A stretch of 38,608 nucleotides of DNA from DASPLH01 sp035627675 (GTDB lineage Bacteria > Acidobacteriota > Terriglobia > Terriglobales > Acidobacteriaceae): the NCBI GenBank assembly GCA_035627675.1, contig DASPLH010000012.1, forward strand, positions 1 through 38,608. Reading direction: 5' to 3'. Of the stretch, positions 14,530 to 22,066 are shown piece after piece (positions within the stretch are counted from its first letter, which is position 1; each line of letters starts with the position of its first letter). The notes beneath the pieces were generated by a model. It was not told where the DNA came from. It did no database searches and worked only from the letters and a program-made list of their open reading frames with translations. The position numbers and the translations under genes are program-made.

Positions 14530-16830
14530 ATGAGCATCACCAAACGCGAGGCCCTCGACTACCACTTTGGTGCGCGTCCAGGGAAGATCGAAGTCACGCC
14601 CACAAAGCCGTGCCGCACGCAGCGCGATCTCAGTCTGGCCTACACGCCCGGCGTGGCCGAGCCCTGTCTCGACATCGAGCAGAACCCGCAAGACGCCTAC
14701 AAGTACACGGCTCGCGGCAATCTCGTCGCGGTGATCAGCAACGGCACGGCCGTCCTCGGACTTGGCCACATCGGGGCGCTCGCCGGCAAGCCCGTCATGG
14801 AAGGCAAGGGCGTGCTGTTCAAGAGATTTGCGGACATCGATGTGTTTGACCTCGAAGTGGACAGCACCGACCCGGACGAGGTCGTGCGCTTCTGCCAGCT
14901 GGTGGAGCCCACCTTCGGCGGCATCAACCTGGAAGACATCAAGGCGCCCGAGTGCTTCTACATCGAGGAGAAGCTGCGCGCGACGATGAAGATCCCGGTC
15001 TTCCACGACGACCAGCATGGGACGGCCATCATCTCCGGCGCCGCCCTGCTGAACGCGCTGGAGGTCGTCGGCAAGGAGATCTCCGAGGTGAAGGTCGTGT
15101 TCAACGGGGCCGGGGCCTCCGGCATCGCCTGTGCCGAACACTACGTGCGTCTGGGCGTGCGCAAAGAAAACCTGATCCTTTGCGACACCAAGGGTGTCGT
15201 TTACAAGGGCCGCAAAGAGGGCATGAATTCTTACAAGGAGCGGCTCGCGAACGACACCAAATCCCGCACGCTGGCCGAAGCGATCGCCGGCGCGGACGTG
15301 TTTGTCGGCTGCTCGGTCAAGGGTGCAGTCACGCAGGACATGGTCCGCTCCATGGGAAGCAAGCCGATCATCTTCGCCATGGCGAACCCCGATCCGGAGA
15401 TCACCTACGACGAGGCGCGGGCTGCGCGTCCGGACTGCATCATCGCCACGGGCCGTTCCGACTATCCCAACCAGGTCAACAACGTCCTCGGATTCCCGTT
15501 CATATTTCGCGGCGCCCTGGACGTGCGCGCAACCGCCATCAATGAAGAGATGAAGCTGGCGGCAACACGCGCCCTTGCCGCACTGGCGAAAGAGGACGTG
15601 CCGGACTCGGTCTGCCGCGCTTACGGGGTAGAGCGGCTGCGCTTCGGCCCGGATTACCTGATTCCCAAGCCGTTCGACCCGCGCGTTCTGGTCTGGGAAG
15701 CCACGGCCGTGGCGCGCGCCGCGATGGAAACCGGCGTGGCGCAACACCCGGTGGACCTCGCGGTGTATCGCGAGCAGCTCGAGAGCCGTCTCGGCAAGGC
15801 GCACGAAGTCTCGCGCATGATGATCAACAAGGCCCGCAGCGCTCCGAAGCGTGTCGTCTTCCCTGAAGGCGACCACGAGAAGATCCTGCGCGCGGCGCAC
15901 ATCCTGGTGGACGAAAAGATCGCGCAACCGATCCTTCTCGGTCGCGAAGCCGACATTCGCCGCACCGCATTCCTCGCCGGTGTTCCGCTCGACGGGCTCA
16001 CGATCGTCGAACCTGGCGTATCCGGAAAACGGGACGCGTACATCCAGGAGCTCTACGGCATTCGCCGGCGGCGTGGTGTAACCCTGCGCGAAGCCGCGGA
16101 ACTCATCGACAACCACAACGTCTGGGGCTCGATGATGGTGCGCATGGACGACGCCGACGCGCTCGTCTCCGGCGTGACACAGCACTATCCCGACGTCATC
16201 CGTCCCGCGCTCCAGGTGATCGGCGTTCGCGAGGGCCTGAGAAAGGTCTGTGCGACCTACGCCATTATCACCAAGCGCGGAGACATGTATTTCCTCGCCG
16301 ACGTGGCGGTCAACATCGAACCCACGCCCGAGGACCTCGCCGAGATTGCCCTGTGCACGGCGCAGGAGGCACGCCGCTTCAACGTGGATCCTCGGGTCGC
16401 GCTCCTGTCATTCTCCAATTTCGGCAGCACGCGCCACCCGCTGTGCGAGAAGATGGCCGCGGCCGTGAAGCTCATTCACCGCGCCGACCCGACGCTGATG
16501 GTGGACGGCGAGGTGATGGCCGATACGGCCGTGGTGCCGGAGATCATCGAGCAGACATACTCGTTCTCCACCCTGCGGGGCGGCGCCAACGTGCTCATCT
16601 TCCCTGACCTTCAGTCGGGCAACATCGCTTACAAGCTGCTGATGAGGCTCGGGGGAGCCGAGGCGATGGGACCGATCCTGATGGGCATGCGGAAGCCTGT
16701 TCACGTGCTGCAACGCGGCGCCGAGGTCGAGGAGATCGTCAACATCGCGGCCGTGGCGGTGGTGGATGCGCAGGAGGCTGCCGAGCGCGGAACGCTGCCC
16801 CTCGAGACGGCTGCCGCCATGTCTCGTTAG
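14530..16830 (+). CDS. maeB: NADP-dependent malic enzyme with C-terminal phosphotransacetylase-like domain
   Basis: The 766-residue protein is the MaeB type. It decarboxylates malate to pyruvate with reduction of NADP in the cytosol. The N-terminal malic domain shows LAYTPGVAEPCL near residue 38, GLGHIGALAGKPVMEGK near 77, and FHDDQHGTA near 158. An NAD(P)-binding domain follows (VVFNGAGASGIAC near 191). Residues about 435-760 are a phosphate acetyl/butyryl-transferase-like domain (VVFPEGDHEKIL, and GGANVLIFPDLQSGNIAYK near 690), which in this enzyme class is regulatory and binds acetyl-CoA rather than acting catalytically. GGAGGT lies 9 bases before the ATG. It is monocistronic. Confidence 0.97.
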   Translation: MSITKREALDYHFGARPGKIEVTPTKPCRTQRDLSLAYTPGVAEPCLDIEQNPQDAYKYTARGNLVAVISNGTAVLGLGHIGALAGKPVMEGKGVLFKRFADIDVFDLEVDSTDPDEVVRFCQLVEPTFGGINLEDIKAPECFYIEEKLRATMKIPVFHDDQHGTAIISGAALLNALEVVGKEISEVKVVFNGAGASGIACAEHYVRLGVRKENLILCDTKGVVYKGRKEGMNSYKERLANDTKSRTLAEAIAGADVFVGCSVKGAVTQDMVRSMGSKPIIFAMANPDPEITYDEARAARPDCIIATGRSDYPNQVNNVLGFPFIFRGALDVRATAINEEMKLAATRALAALAKEDVPDSVCRAYGVERLRFGPDYLIPKPFDPRVLVWEATAVARAAMETGVAQHPVDLAVYREQLESRLGKAHEVSRMMINKARSAPKRVVFPEGDHEKILRAAHILVDEKIAQPILLGREADIRRTAFLAGVPLDGLTIVEPGVSGKRDAYIQELYGIRRRRGVTLREAAELIDNHNVWGSMMVRMDDADALVSGVTQHYPDVIRPALQVIGVREGLRKVCATYAIITKRGDMYFLADVAVNIEPTPEDLAEIALCTAQEARRFNVDPRVALLSFSNFGSTRHPLCEKMAAAVKLIHRADPTLMVDGEVMADTAVVPEIIEQTYSFSTLRGGANVLIFPDLQSGNIAYKLLMRLGGAEAMGPILMGMRKPVHVLQRGAEVEEIVNIAAVAVVDAQEAAERGTLPLETAAAMSR

Positions 16831-16841
16831 CCATGAACCCG

Positions 16842-16869
16842 CACGGGACGCGCTTTGGCGCGTCCCGTG
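16842..16869 (+). terminator. Long perfect hairpin after maeB
   Basis: CACGGGACGCGC-TTTG-GCGCGTCCCGTG is a 12-base-pair perfect stem starting 11 bases after the stop codon. No T run follows, so it may be a weak or Rho-assisted terminator, or an mRNA 3'-end stabiliser. Confidence 0.55.
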
Positions 16870-16885
16870 AACCCTCCGCCCCCGC

Positions 16886-16891
16886 TATAAT
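16886..16891 (+). promoter_or_regulatory. Candidate -10 box (TATAAT) for the histidine kinase gene
   Basis: A consensus TATAAT lies 24 bases before the GTG at 16916. No good -35 hexamer is present at 16-18 bases upstream. TTGACA directly after the -10 box is in the wrong place to serve it. Confidence 0.4.
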
Positions 16892-16915
16892 CTTGACATC
16901 CCGGGTCCCTACATA

Positions 16916-19483
16916 GTGTCTGGCGCCAATCGAACAATCCGCAGGATGTTGGCATATGCGGGCGCCGTTGCCGTCTCCGTCATTGCGCTGGCAATCACGC
17001 TCGCGATCCCCATCATCCAGCGAAACGCGCCCATCTCTCTTTTCTTCGCCGCCGTTGCTTTAGCAGCGCGCATGGGCCGCGGACCCGCATTGTTGTGCAC
17101 CGGATTGAACGCCCTGCTTGCGGATTACTTCATCCTCAACCCGACACACCACGGCTTCACGCTGGGCTTGCGCGAACTCGTCATCGTCGCGGTGTTCCTG
17201 TTGATCTCGGGTGTGATCACAAGCGCGGTCGAGTCGAAGACGGATGCGCAGCGCGAGGCAAAGCAGGCGTTCGACCAGCTGTCGCAGATGATCGAAGGCT
17301 CCGATGACGCGATCATCACCAGCACGTTCGACGGGATCTTCACATCCTGGAACGCAGCCGCCGAGCGCATGTACGGGTACACCAAGCAGGAAGCCATCGG
17401 GCAGCACGTATCGCTGCTGGTCCCGCCGGAGGTCATCCAGGAGGTCACCGATGAGGTGGAACGCATCAAGCGTGGCGAGCGCGTCCCGCCGCACCGCACC
17501 CGTCGCGTTGCCAAAGACGGCCGCCCGTTGATGGTCTCGGCCTCGGTGTCCCCGGTGTACGACGCGGACGGCAAGGTCTCCGGCGTGCTGCGGATCGTGC
17601 GCAACGTGACCGAACAGTACGAGACGGAACTACTGCTGCAGGAGGCGCTGTCGGACCGCGAACGTTCGCTCGCACTGCTGTCGTCGTTCATGAACAGCGC
17701 CACGATCGGCTTCTCGCTCCATGACAGCGACACCCGCTTCCTCCAGATCAACGACGAGTTGGCGGCGCTCAACCGCATGCCTCGCGAGGCAGTCCTCGGC
17801 AAGAGAGTGGAGGAAGCGTTGCCGGTTGTCGGAAAGATCGTGGCGGAGAATCTCAGGCACGTCATCGAGACTGGCGAGGTTCTCACCGTCGAGGTAGAGG
17901 GCGACGTCACCGATCCGAACCGCGAACGCTTCTGGCTCGCTCGCTACTTCCCTGTCCGCACACCCTCGGGAGACCTGCTGGGAGTGGGCACAGCCGTCAT
18001 CGATATCACCGAGCAGAAGCGCGCGGCACAGCGTCTTCAAGTTCAGGGCGAACTGCTCAATCTCGCGTCCCAGCCCATCTTGATCCGGGACCTCGAGGAT
18101 CGAATCACCTACTGGAATCGCGGGGCCGAAGAACTCTACGGATTCAAGCCGGATGAAGCGCTCGGGCAGGTCAGTCACGATCTGCTCAAGACTGACTTCG
18201 GACCCGACCGCGACCAGATGATCTCGGAGTTCCAGAAGACGGGCCGCTGGCAGGGAGAACTGATCCACACCACCCGCTCCGGAGAGAGGGTGAACGTCAT
18301 TAGCCGCTGGAACCGCTATGACGGCGCGCTTGGCCCCATGATCCTCGAGGCCAACTTCGACATCACCGCTCTAAGGCGCACCGAGCGCGAACGCGAAACG
18401 ATTCTCGAGCGCTTCATCGTCGCGCAGCGCTTCGGCAACGTTGGCGCCTGGGAATGGGACATCCAGAGCGGCAGCGTCTGGTGGTCCGATGGCATACGGT
18501 CCATCCACGGACTGGCGCCCAACATCCCGCCCACGGTCGATGCATGGATGGCGGTGGTGAGGTCCGAGGATCGCGCCGGCATCTCGGCGGCGCTGGAGAG
18601 ATCGCTGGCCGGACTTCAGCCCTACCACGTCGATTACCGCATCATGGTTGACGGGGGACAGGACCGGTGGATATCGGCTCGCGGACAAGTCGTGCGCGAC
18701 CACGCCGGCCGTCCGGTGAAGATGATCGGAGTCGGCGTGGACGTGACGGAACAACGAAAATCCGAGCACGCCCTGCGCAACGCCGAGAAACTTGCGGCTG
18801 CCGGAAGGCTTGCCGCAACCGTCGCACATGAGATCAACAACCCGCTGGAGGCGGCTACCAACCTCTTGTTTCTCGCCGCACACGACGGCAGCCTCAGCGA
18901 GCAGGCCCGCGCATACCTCGAGATCGCCGAACAGGAGTTGCGCCGCGTCGCCCACATCGCAACGCAGACGCTCGGCTTCTACCGGGACAGCAGCAGCCCA
19001 TCGCTCATCCGGCCTCCGGAGATCGTGGGGCGCCTGCTCGAGCTCTATGCGCGCAAGATTTCCGCCCGATCGGTGGAGGTCGTAAGACAGCTCGATCCCG
19101 ACGCGGTCATCATGGGCTACGCCGGCGAATTTACCCAGGTGATCTCAAACCTGATCTCGAACGCTCTCGACGCAATGGAACGGGGCGGCACCCTCGCCGT
19201 TCGGACTCGCAGAGTTGGAGACCGCGTCAGGATCACCGTCGCCGATACAGGCCCGGGAATCCCCCCCGAGCATCTGCCGCACATCTTCGAGCCGTTCTTC
19301 ACAACCAAGAAGGACATCGGCACCGGACTCGGGCTCTGGGTCACCCGCAGCATCATCGACAAGCACAACGCCTCCATCCAGGTGCGGAGCCGCTTCTCGG
19401 GAGCGCGCACCGGGACCGTATTCGTGCTCACGTTCGAGGCCCGGACTCCGGTTTCAACGGCGAGCGAAGTCTCCGGACCGTAA
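16916..19483 (+). CDS. Membrane histidine kinase with DUF4118 domain and four PAS domains
   Basis: The 855-residue protein begins with four close membrane segments resembling the DUF4118 (KdpD-type) module (about 1-105, with ADYFILNPTHHGFTLG). PAS domains follow at about 115-235 (SDDAIITSTFDGIFTSWNAA), 250-365, 375-490 (ILIRDLEDRITYWNRGAEEL) and 500-615. The dimerisation helix carries the phosphoacceptor His638 in AATVAHEINNPLE, and the ATPase domain has NLISNALDAM, DTGPGIPPEHLPHIFEPFFTT and GTGLGLW. It should autophosphorylate and pass phosphate to a response regulator, but none is adjacent, so its partner and signal are unknown. The start is GTG 16916 or ATG 16946; neither has a good ribosome site. 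Confidence 0.93.
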   Translation: MSGANRTIRRMLAYAGAVAVSVIALAITLAIPIIQRNAPISLFFAAVALAARMGRGPALLCTGLNALLADYFILNPTHHGFTLGLRELVIVAVFLLISGVITSAVESKTDAQREAKQAFDQLSQMIEGSDDAIITSTFDGIFTSWNAAAERMYGYTKQEAIGQHVSLLVPPEVIQEVTDEVERIKRGERVPPHRTRRVAKDGRPLMVSASVSPVYDADGKVSGVLRIVRNVTEQYETELLLQEALSDRERSLALLSSFMNSATIGFSLHDSDTRFLQINDELAALNRMPREAVLGKRVEEALPVVGKIVAENLRHVIETGEVLTVEVEGDVTDPNRERFWLARYFPVRTPSGDLLGVGTAVIDITEQKRAAQRLQVQGELLNLASQPILIRDLEDRITYWNRGAEELYGFKPDEALGQVSHDLLKTDFGPDRDQMISEFQKTGRWQGELIHTTRSGERVNVISRWNRYDGALGPMILEANFDITALRRTERERETILERFIVAQRFGNVGAWEWDIQSGSVWWSDGIRSIHGLAPNIPPTVDAWMAVVRSEDRAGISAALERSLAGLQPYHVDYRIMVDGGQDRWISARGQVVRDHAGRPVKMIGVGVDVTEQRKSEHALRNAEKLAAAGRLAATVAHEINNPLEAATNLLFLAAHDGSLSEQARAYLEIAEQELRRVAHIATQTLGFYRDSSSPSLIRPPEIVGRLLELYARKISARSVEVVRQLDPDAVIMGYAGEFTQVISNLISNALDAMERGGTLAVRTRRVGDRVRITVADTGPGIPPEHLPHIFEPFFTTKKDIGTGLGLWVTRSIIDKHNASIQVRSRFSGARTGTVFVLTFEARTPVSTASEVSGP

Positions 19484-19498
19484 GTCTCCGGGCAAAAC

Positions 19499-19524
19499 AA
19501 AACCCAGCCGATGAGCTGGGTTTG
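19499..19524. terminator. Bidirectional terminator between kinase and cold-shock genes
   Basis: AAACCCAGC (19500-19508) pairs with GCTGGGTTT (19515-19523). On the minus strand it is followed by a TTTTGTTTTG tract, which suits the cold-shock gene ending at 19599. On the plus strand the T run is short. Confidence 0.8.
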
Positions 19525-19598
19525 TCGTAAAGATGTATGCGGCTGACCGCCAGGCCGGCTGGTATGCCGGCGCGTGCACAGGTACACCCGCGACTGGC

Positions 19599-19811
19599 TT
19601 AGCTGGACAGCTTGACTACGTTGCCCGCTTGCGGCCCCTTCTGACCTTCGACGATTTCAAACTCTACCGGATCGCCTTCCTGGAGACTCTTGTAGCCTTC
19701 GCTGGTAATCGCGCTGTAGTGCACGAAAACATCCGGCCCGTCTTCACGGCCAATAAATCCGAATCCTTTGGCGTTGTTGAACCACTTAACGGTTCCTTTC
19801 ATGCGAGACAC
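19599..19811 (-). CDS. Cold-shock-domain protein
   Basis: The 70-residue protein is a single OB-fold cold-shock domain with both RNA-binding motifs: GTVKWFNNAKGFGFI (RNP1 region) and DVFVHYSAI (RNP2). It binds single-stranded RNA and DNA and acts as an RNA chaperone. GGAGGA lies 8-9 bases before GTG 19811 and is too far from the internal ATG at 19802, so GTG is the likely start and adds Met-Ser-Arg before the family's usual MKGTVKWF. It has a long leader of about 135 bases (see promoter 19955-19983), as in cold-inducible csp genes. Confidence 0.96.
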   Translation of the reverse strand: MSRMKGTVKWFNNAKGFGFIGREDGPDVFVHYSAITSEGYKSLQEGDPVEFEIVEGQKGPQAGNVVKLSS

Positions 19812-19836
19812 TTGCTGTTCCTCCGTGCTTCTTGCT

Positions 19837-19860
19837 CCGAGCTGAAATGGGACAGCTCGG
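19837..19860 (-). promoter_or_regulatory. Hairpin in the 5' leader of the cold-shock gene
   Basis: CCGAGCTG-TCCCATTT-CAGCTCGG is a perfect 8-base-pair stem in the transcript, ending about 11 bases before the GGAGGA ribosome site. It could tune translation with temperature; this is inference from position. Confidence 0.5.
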
Positions 19861-19954
19861 CCCAGGCCACGTAACGTGACACTCGTCTCAACGGAAGTTC
19901 ACCTTGCTGACGTCCGGATGAAATGGAGAGGGTGTTACCGAATCCTAGTAAACG

Positions 19955-19983
19955 TATTTTCCCACGTTTCACATCATTGTCAA
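19955..19983 (-). promoter_or_regulatory. Sigma-70-type promoter of the cold-shock gene
   Basis: On the minus strand TTGACA (19983-19978) and AAAATA (19960-19955) are 17 bases apart. It lies about 145 bases upstream of the GTG start, in an AT-rich patch unusual for this window. Confidence 0.65.
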
Positions 19984-20065
19984 GTTGGTAACTAGCTGGA
20001 AATGCAGATGGCACGCGGGGTTCAGGCCATTCCTTCTACTATCGTTGCCTGTTACTCTGCTCTCG

Positions 20066-20671
20066 ATGGCGAAGAAAACTTCCAGGTACACGCCCATTCC
20101 ACAGCAGGACCCTTCCGTGCGCGTCGTAAGCAGCCGGATCACCTATGAAGCGCCCGTCTTCTACGTCACCTCGGAGCAGGTCGTCGAGCCGAGCGGAAAG
20201 CAGGTCCGTCGCGACCTCATCCGTCATCCCGGCTCGGTCGTGATCATGGCCCTGGACGAAAGCCGCGAAAACGCACCGCGGGTCCTGCTCATCCGGCAAT
20301 ATCGATACGCCGCAGGGCAAAGCCTCTGGGAATTCCCCGCCGGGCGCATCGACGAGGGCGAGTCTGCGCTGGCGGCCGCCAAGCGCGAACTGGCCGAAGA
20401 GACCGGATACTCCGCTCGCGAGTGGAAGCAGGCTCTGTTCTTCTACGCCAGCCCCGGTTTCATGGACGAAACGATGGCGATCTATCTCGCGCGCGACCTG
20501 GTTCGCGGCCGGGCCACTCCCGAGGACGACGAAGAGATCTCCTCGCGGCTGTTCCCCATCGAGGCAGCCGTCAAGCTGGTCATGAACGGCAAAATCCCCG
20601 ACGGAAAGACAATCGCAGGCGTGCTCTGGCTGGCGCAAAAATTCTCCGCGCAAAAGCTGAAACGCAATTGA
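20066..20671 (+). CDS. Nudix hydrolase, ADP-ribose pyrophosphatase-like
   Basis: The 201-residue protein has the Nudix box GRIDEGESALAAAKRELAEETGYSA at about residues 93-117 with the metal-binding REL.EETG core intact. It also has the upstream LLIRQYRYAAGQSLWEFPAG typical of the ADP-ribose and nucleoside-diphosphate-sugar pyrophosphatase branch. It should cleave a nucleoside diphosphate linked to another moiety, probably ADP-ribose. ATG 20066 is chosen because the N-terminal region before it is leucine rich and unlike the family. No ribosome site is seen; TACTAT 20037-20042 may be the -10 box of a transcript with a very short leader. Confidence 0.9.
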   Translation: MAKKTSRYTPIPQQDPSVRVVSSRITYEAPVFYVTSEQVVEPSGKQVRRDLIRHPGSVVIMALDESRENAPRVLLIRQYRYAAGQSLWEFPAGRIDEGESALAAAKRELAEETGYSAREWKQALFFYASPGFMDETMAIYLARDLVRGRATPEDDEEISSRLFPIEAAVKLVMNGKIPDGKTIAGVLWLAQKFSAQKLKRN

Positions 20672-20675
20672 TTCT

Positions 20676-20801
20676 GCGTCCGAGCGAAGCGCAAGTTTGA
20701 CCCGCACCTGCCCGCAGTTGATGGTGCCCCACATCTGCCCGCAAAGCGGGCAAATGTGGGATCCACACCTTCCTCACCCACACTCGCGTCCGAGCGAAGC
20801 G
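20676..20801. repeat. Hairpin element flanked by 16-base direct repeats
   Basis: GCGTCCGAGCGAAGCG occurs at 20676-20691 and again at 20786-20801. Between them is a CCCACAT...ATGTGGG hairpin (20728-20742 / 20746-20760, loop AAA) of the same family as 12459 and 26547. Further hairpins follow: CCAAGGGC/GCCCTTGG (20822-20854) and GGGCGC-GCA-GCGCCC (20882-20896). The whole 327-base gap to 20999 is non-coding. Confidence 0.8.
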
Positions 20802-20921
20802 AGGCCGCGTATGCCGTTAGCCCAAGGGCGTTTCGCGAAGCAATAAGCCCTTGGAACGACGCACCACAATCACCAGCCCGAGGGCGCGCAGCGCCCGAGG
20901 CCTTCACGTGATACTTCAACG

Positions 20922-20952
20922 AAAAAAAAACGCGCCCGGAAGGGGCGCGTTT
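20922..20952 (-). terminator. Strong terminator of the zinc-ribbon gene
   Basis: On the minus strand AACGCGCC and GGCGCGTT form a stem followed by nine T residues. It lies about 47 bases after the stop codon. Confidence 0.92.
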
Positions 20953-20998
20953 CCATTCTCACCGGATCGTGGTTCGAAGCCGGTGTTGAAGTATTCCT

Positions 20999-21178
20999 TT
21001 ACAGCTTCTCGTAGAACTCGCACGCCGAGCACGAGATGTAAACGCCGCCCGGAACATCGCGCTCGCGGTCCTTCACGCGCTTCACGATGCGGGTGGGCTT
21101 GGCGCACTTCGGACAACTCGTGCTCTTGGTCGTGTCCATTACCTTCTTACGATCAGCTGTCTTTGCAATCTTTGCCAT
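20999..21178 (-). CDS. 59-residue zinc-ribbon protein
   Basis: A small ORF encodes MAKIAKTADRKKVMD..., with CPKC at residues 22-25 and CSAC at 50-53 as the two halves of a four-cysteine zinc site, and a very basic N-terminus and middle (RIVKRVKDRER). AGGAGA lies 5 bases before the ATG, and a textbook terminator follows, so expression is well supported. The layout (basic, MAK start, two CxxC pairs, end ACEFYEKL) looks like a ribosome- or RNA-associated protein of the L32/L33 size class, but I do not recognise a named family. The role is left open. Confidence 0.85.
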   Translation of the reverse strand: MAKIAKTADRKKVMDTTKSTSCPKCAKPTRIVKRVKDRERDVPGGVYISCSACEFYEKL

Positions 21179-22020
21179 GTGTGTCTCCTGCTGGCGCCGT
21201 GCGCCTTGATCTGCTCTGGCCGGACATGGGTAACCGCAGGCGAGCCTCGCGACTCGGCGGCCGTCTGCCCGGAAACCACCCAGGAAGCTTTCGCTTGCAC
21301 CGGAACCCGATATCAGGAAATCAATCGCCGCCAGCGGAAAGCGGCTCCAATAGACACGGGTAGCTCCTCGATTCTACACGAGCAGGGGTAAGTCGCGAAG
21401 ACACGCAGTCGCGGAGTCACGCAGGCATGAGTGGAGCGGCGGGAGGCCCATTCAAGCCCCGCAGTTGGGCTTGAGTGGGGCAGTTCAAAGCTGGCAAAGC
21501 ATCCTTGCTTCGTTCTGAACTAAAATACCCCACTCAAGCAACAGCAATTTCGTCAAAATGCATAGACCCTGAACGCCAGTGAAGAGGAGTTCAGGGTGAC
21601 ACTTCGCAGAGAGCAGACTCTCCCGCTCGACACTCGAAATTCGAACAAACTCGAAACTGCGCAGGCCAGCTCTTCCAGAACTGAAATACCCCACTCAAGC
21701 AAAAGAAGCTTGAGTGGGCCACCAGCGAAAACACAATTCAGGGGGCACGCCAGCACCTCAGTACCTCAGTACCTCAGCACCTCAGCGCCTCAGTACCTGT
21801 ACGCGTAAGAGCGAACGCGACTCGCGACTCCGCGACTCCGCGACCCAGCCCCCGAGCCCCATCCGTGTTCCTCCGTGCCCATCCAGTTCGGGAGCTATTC
21901 TCACACTCTGCTCAGAGCACGAAAAGACAATTCCCATGGAGTGCACCTCAGCAAACCTCAGCACCTCAGCACCTGTACGCGTAAGAGCAAACGTGTCTCC
22001 GCGTCTTCGCGACTCTCAAA
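21179..22020. repeat. 842-base gene-free repeat mosaic
   Basis: The stretch between the zinc-ribbon gene and the glnA terminator has no credible gene. It holds inverted copies of GCTTGAGTGGGG (21469-21480) and CCCCACTCAAGC (21528-21539), and a hairpin CCCACTCAAGC/GCTTGAGTGGG (21690-21718). CTCAG-type arrays lie at 21749-21797 and about 21950-21970, and GCGACTCC units at 21819-21848. An 18-base direct repeat ACCTGTACGCGTAAGAGC occurs at 21795-21812 and 21971-21988, each time right after a CTCAG array. The ORFs visible here on both strands are short and made of these repeats. Confidence 0.8.
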
Positions 22021-22047
22021 GAAAAAGCCCCGGCCGAAACCGGGGCT
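22021..22047 (-). terminator. Terminator of glnA
   Basis: AGCCCCGG and CCGGGGCT form an 8-base-pair stem; on the minus strand a TTTTTCTTT tract follows. It is 20 bases after the glnA stop. Confidence 0.9.
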
Positions 22048-22066
22048 CTCTGAATAACAATTCTTT

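Noticed and set aside
21485..21756. Two overlapping minus-strand ORFs of 67-69 residues
   Set aside because: Both consist of the TTGAGTGGGG repeat words (LLLLEWGI occurs in both) and have no ribosome site.
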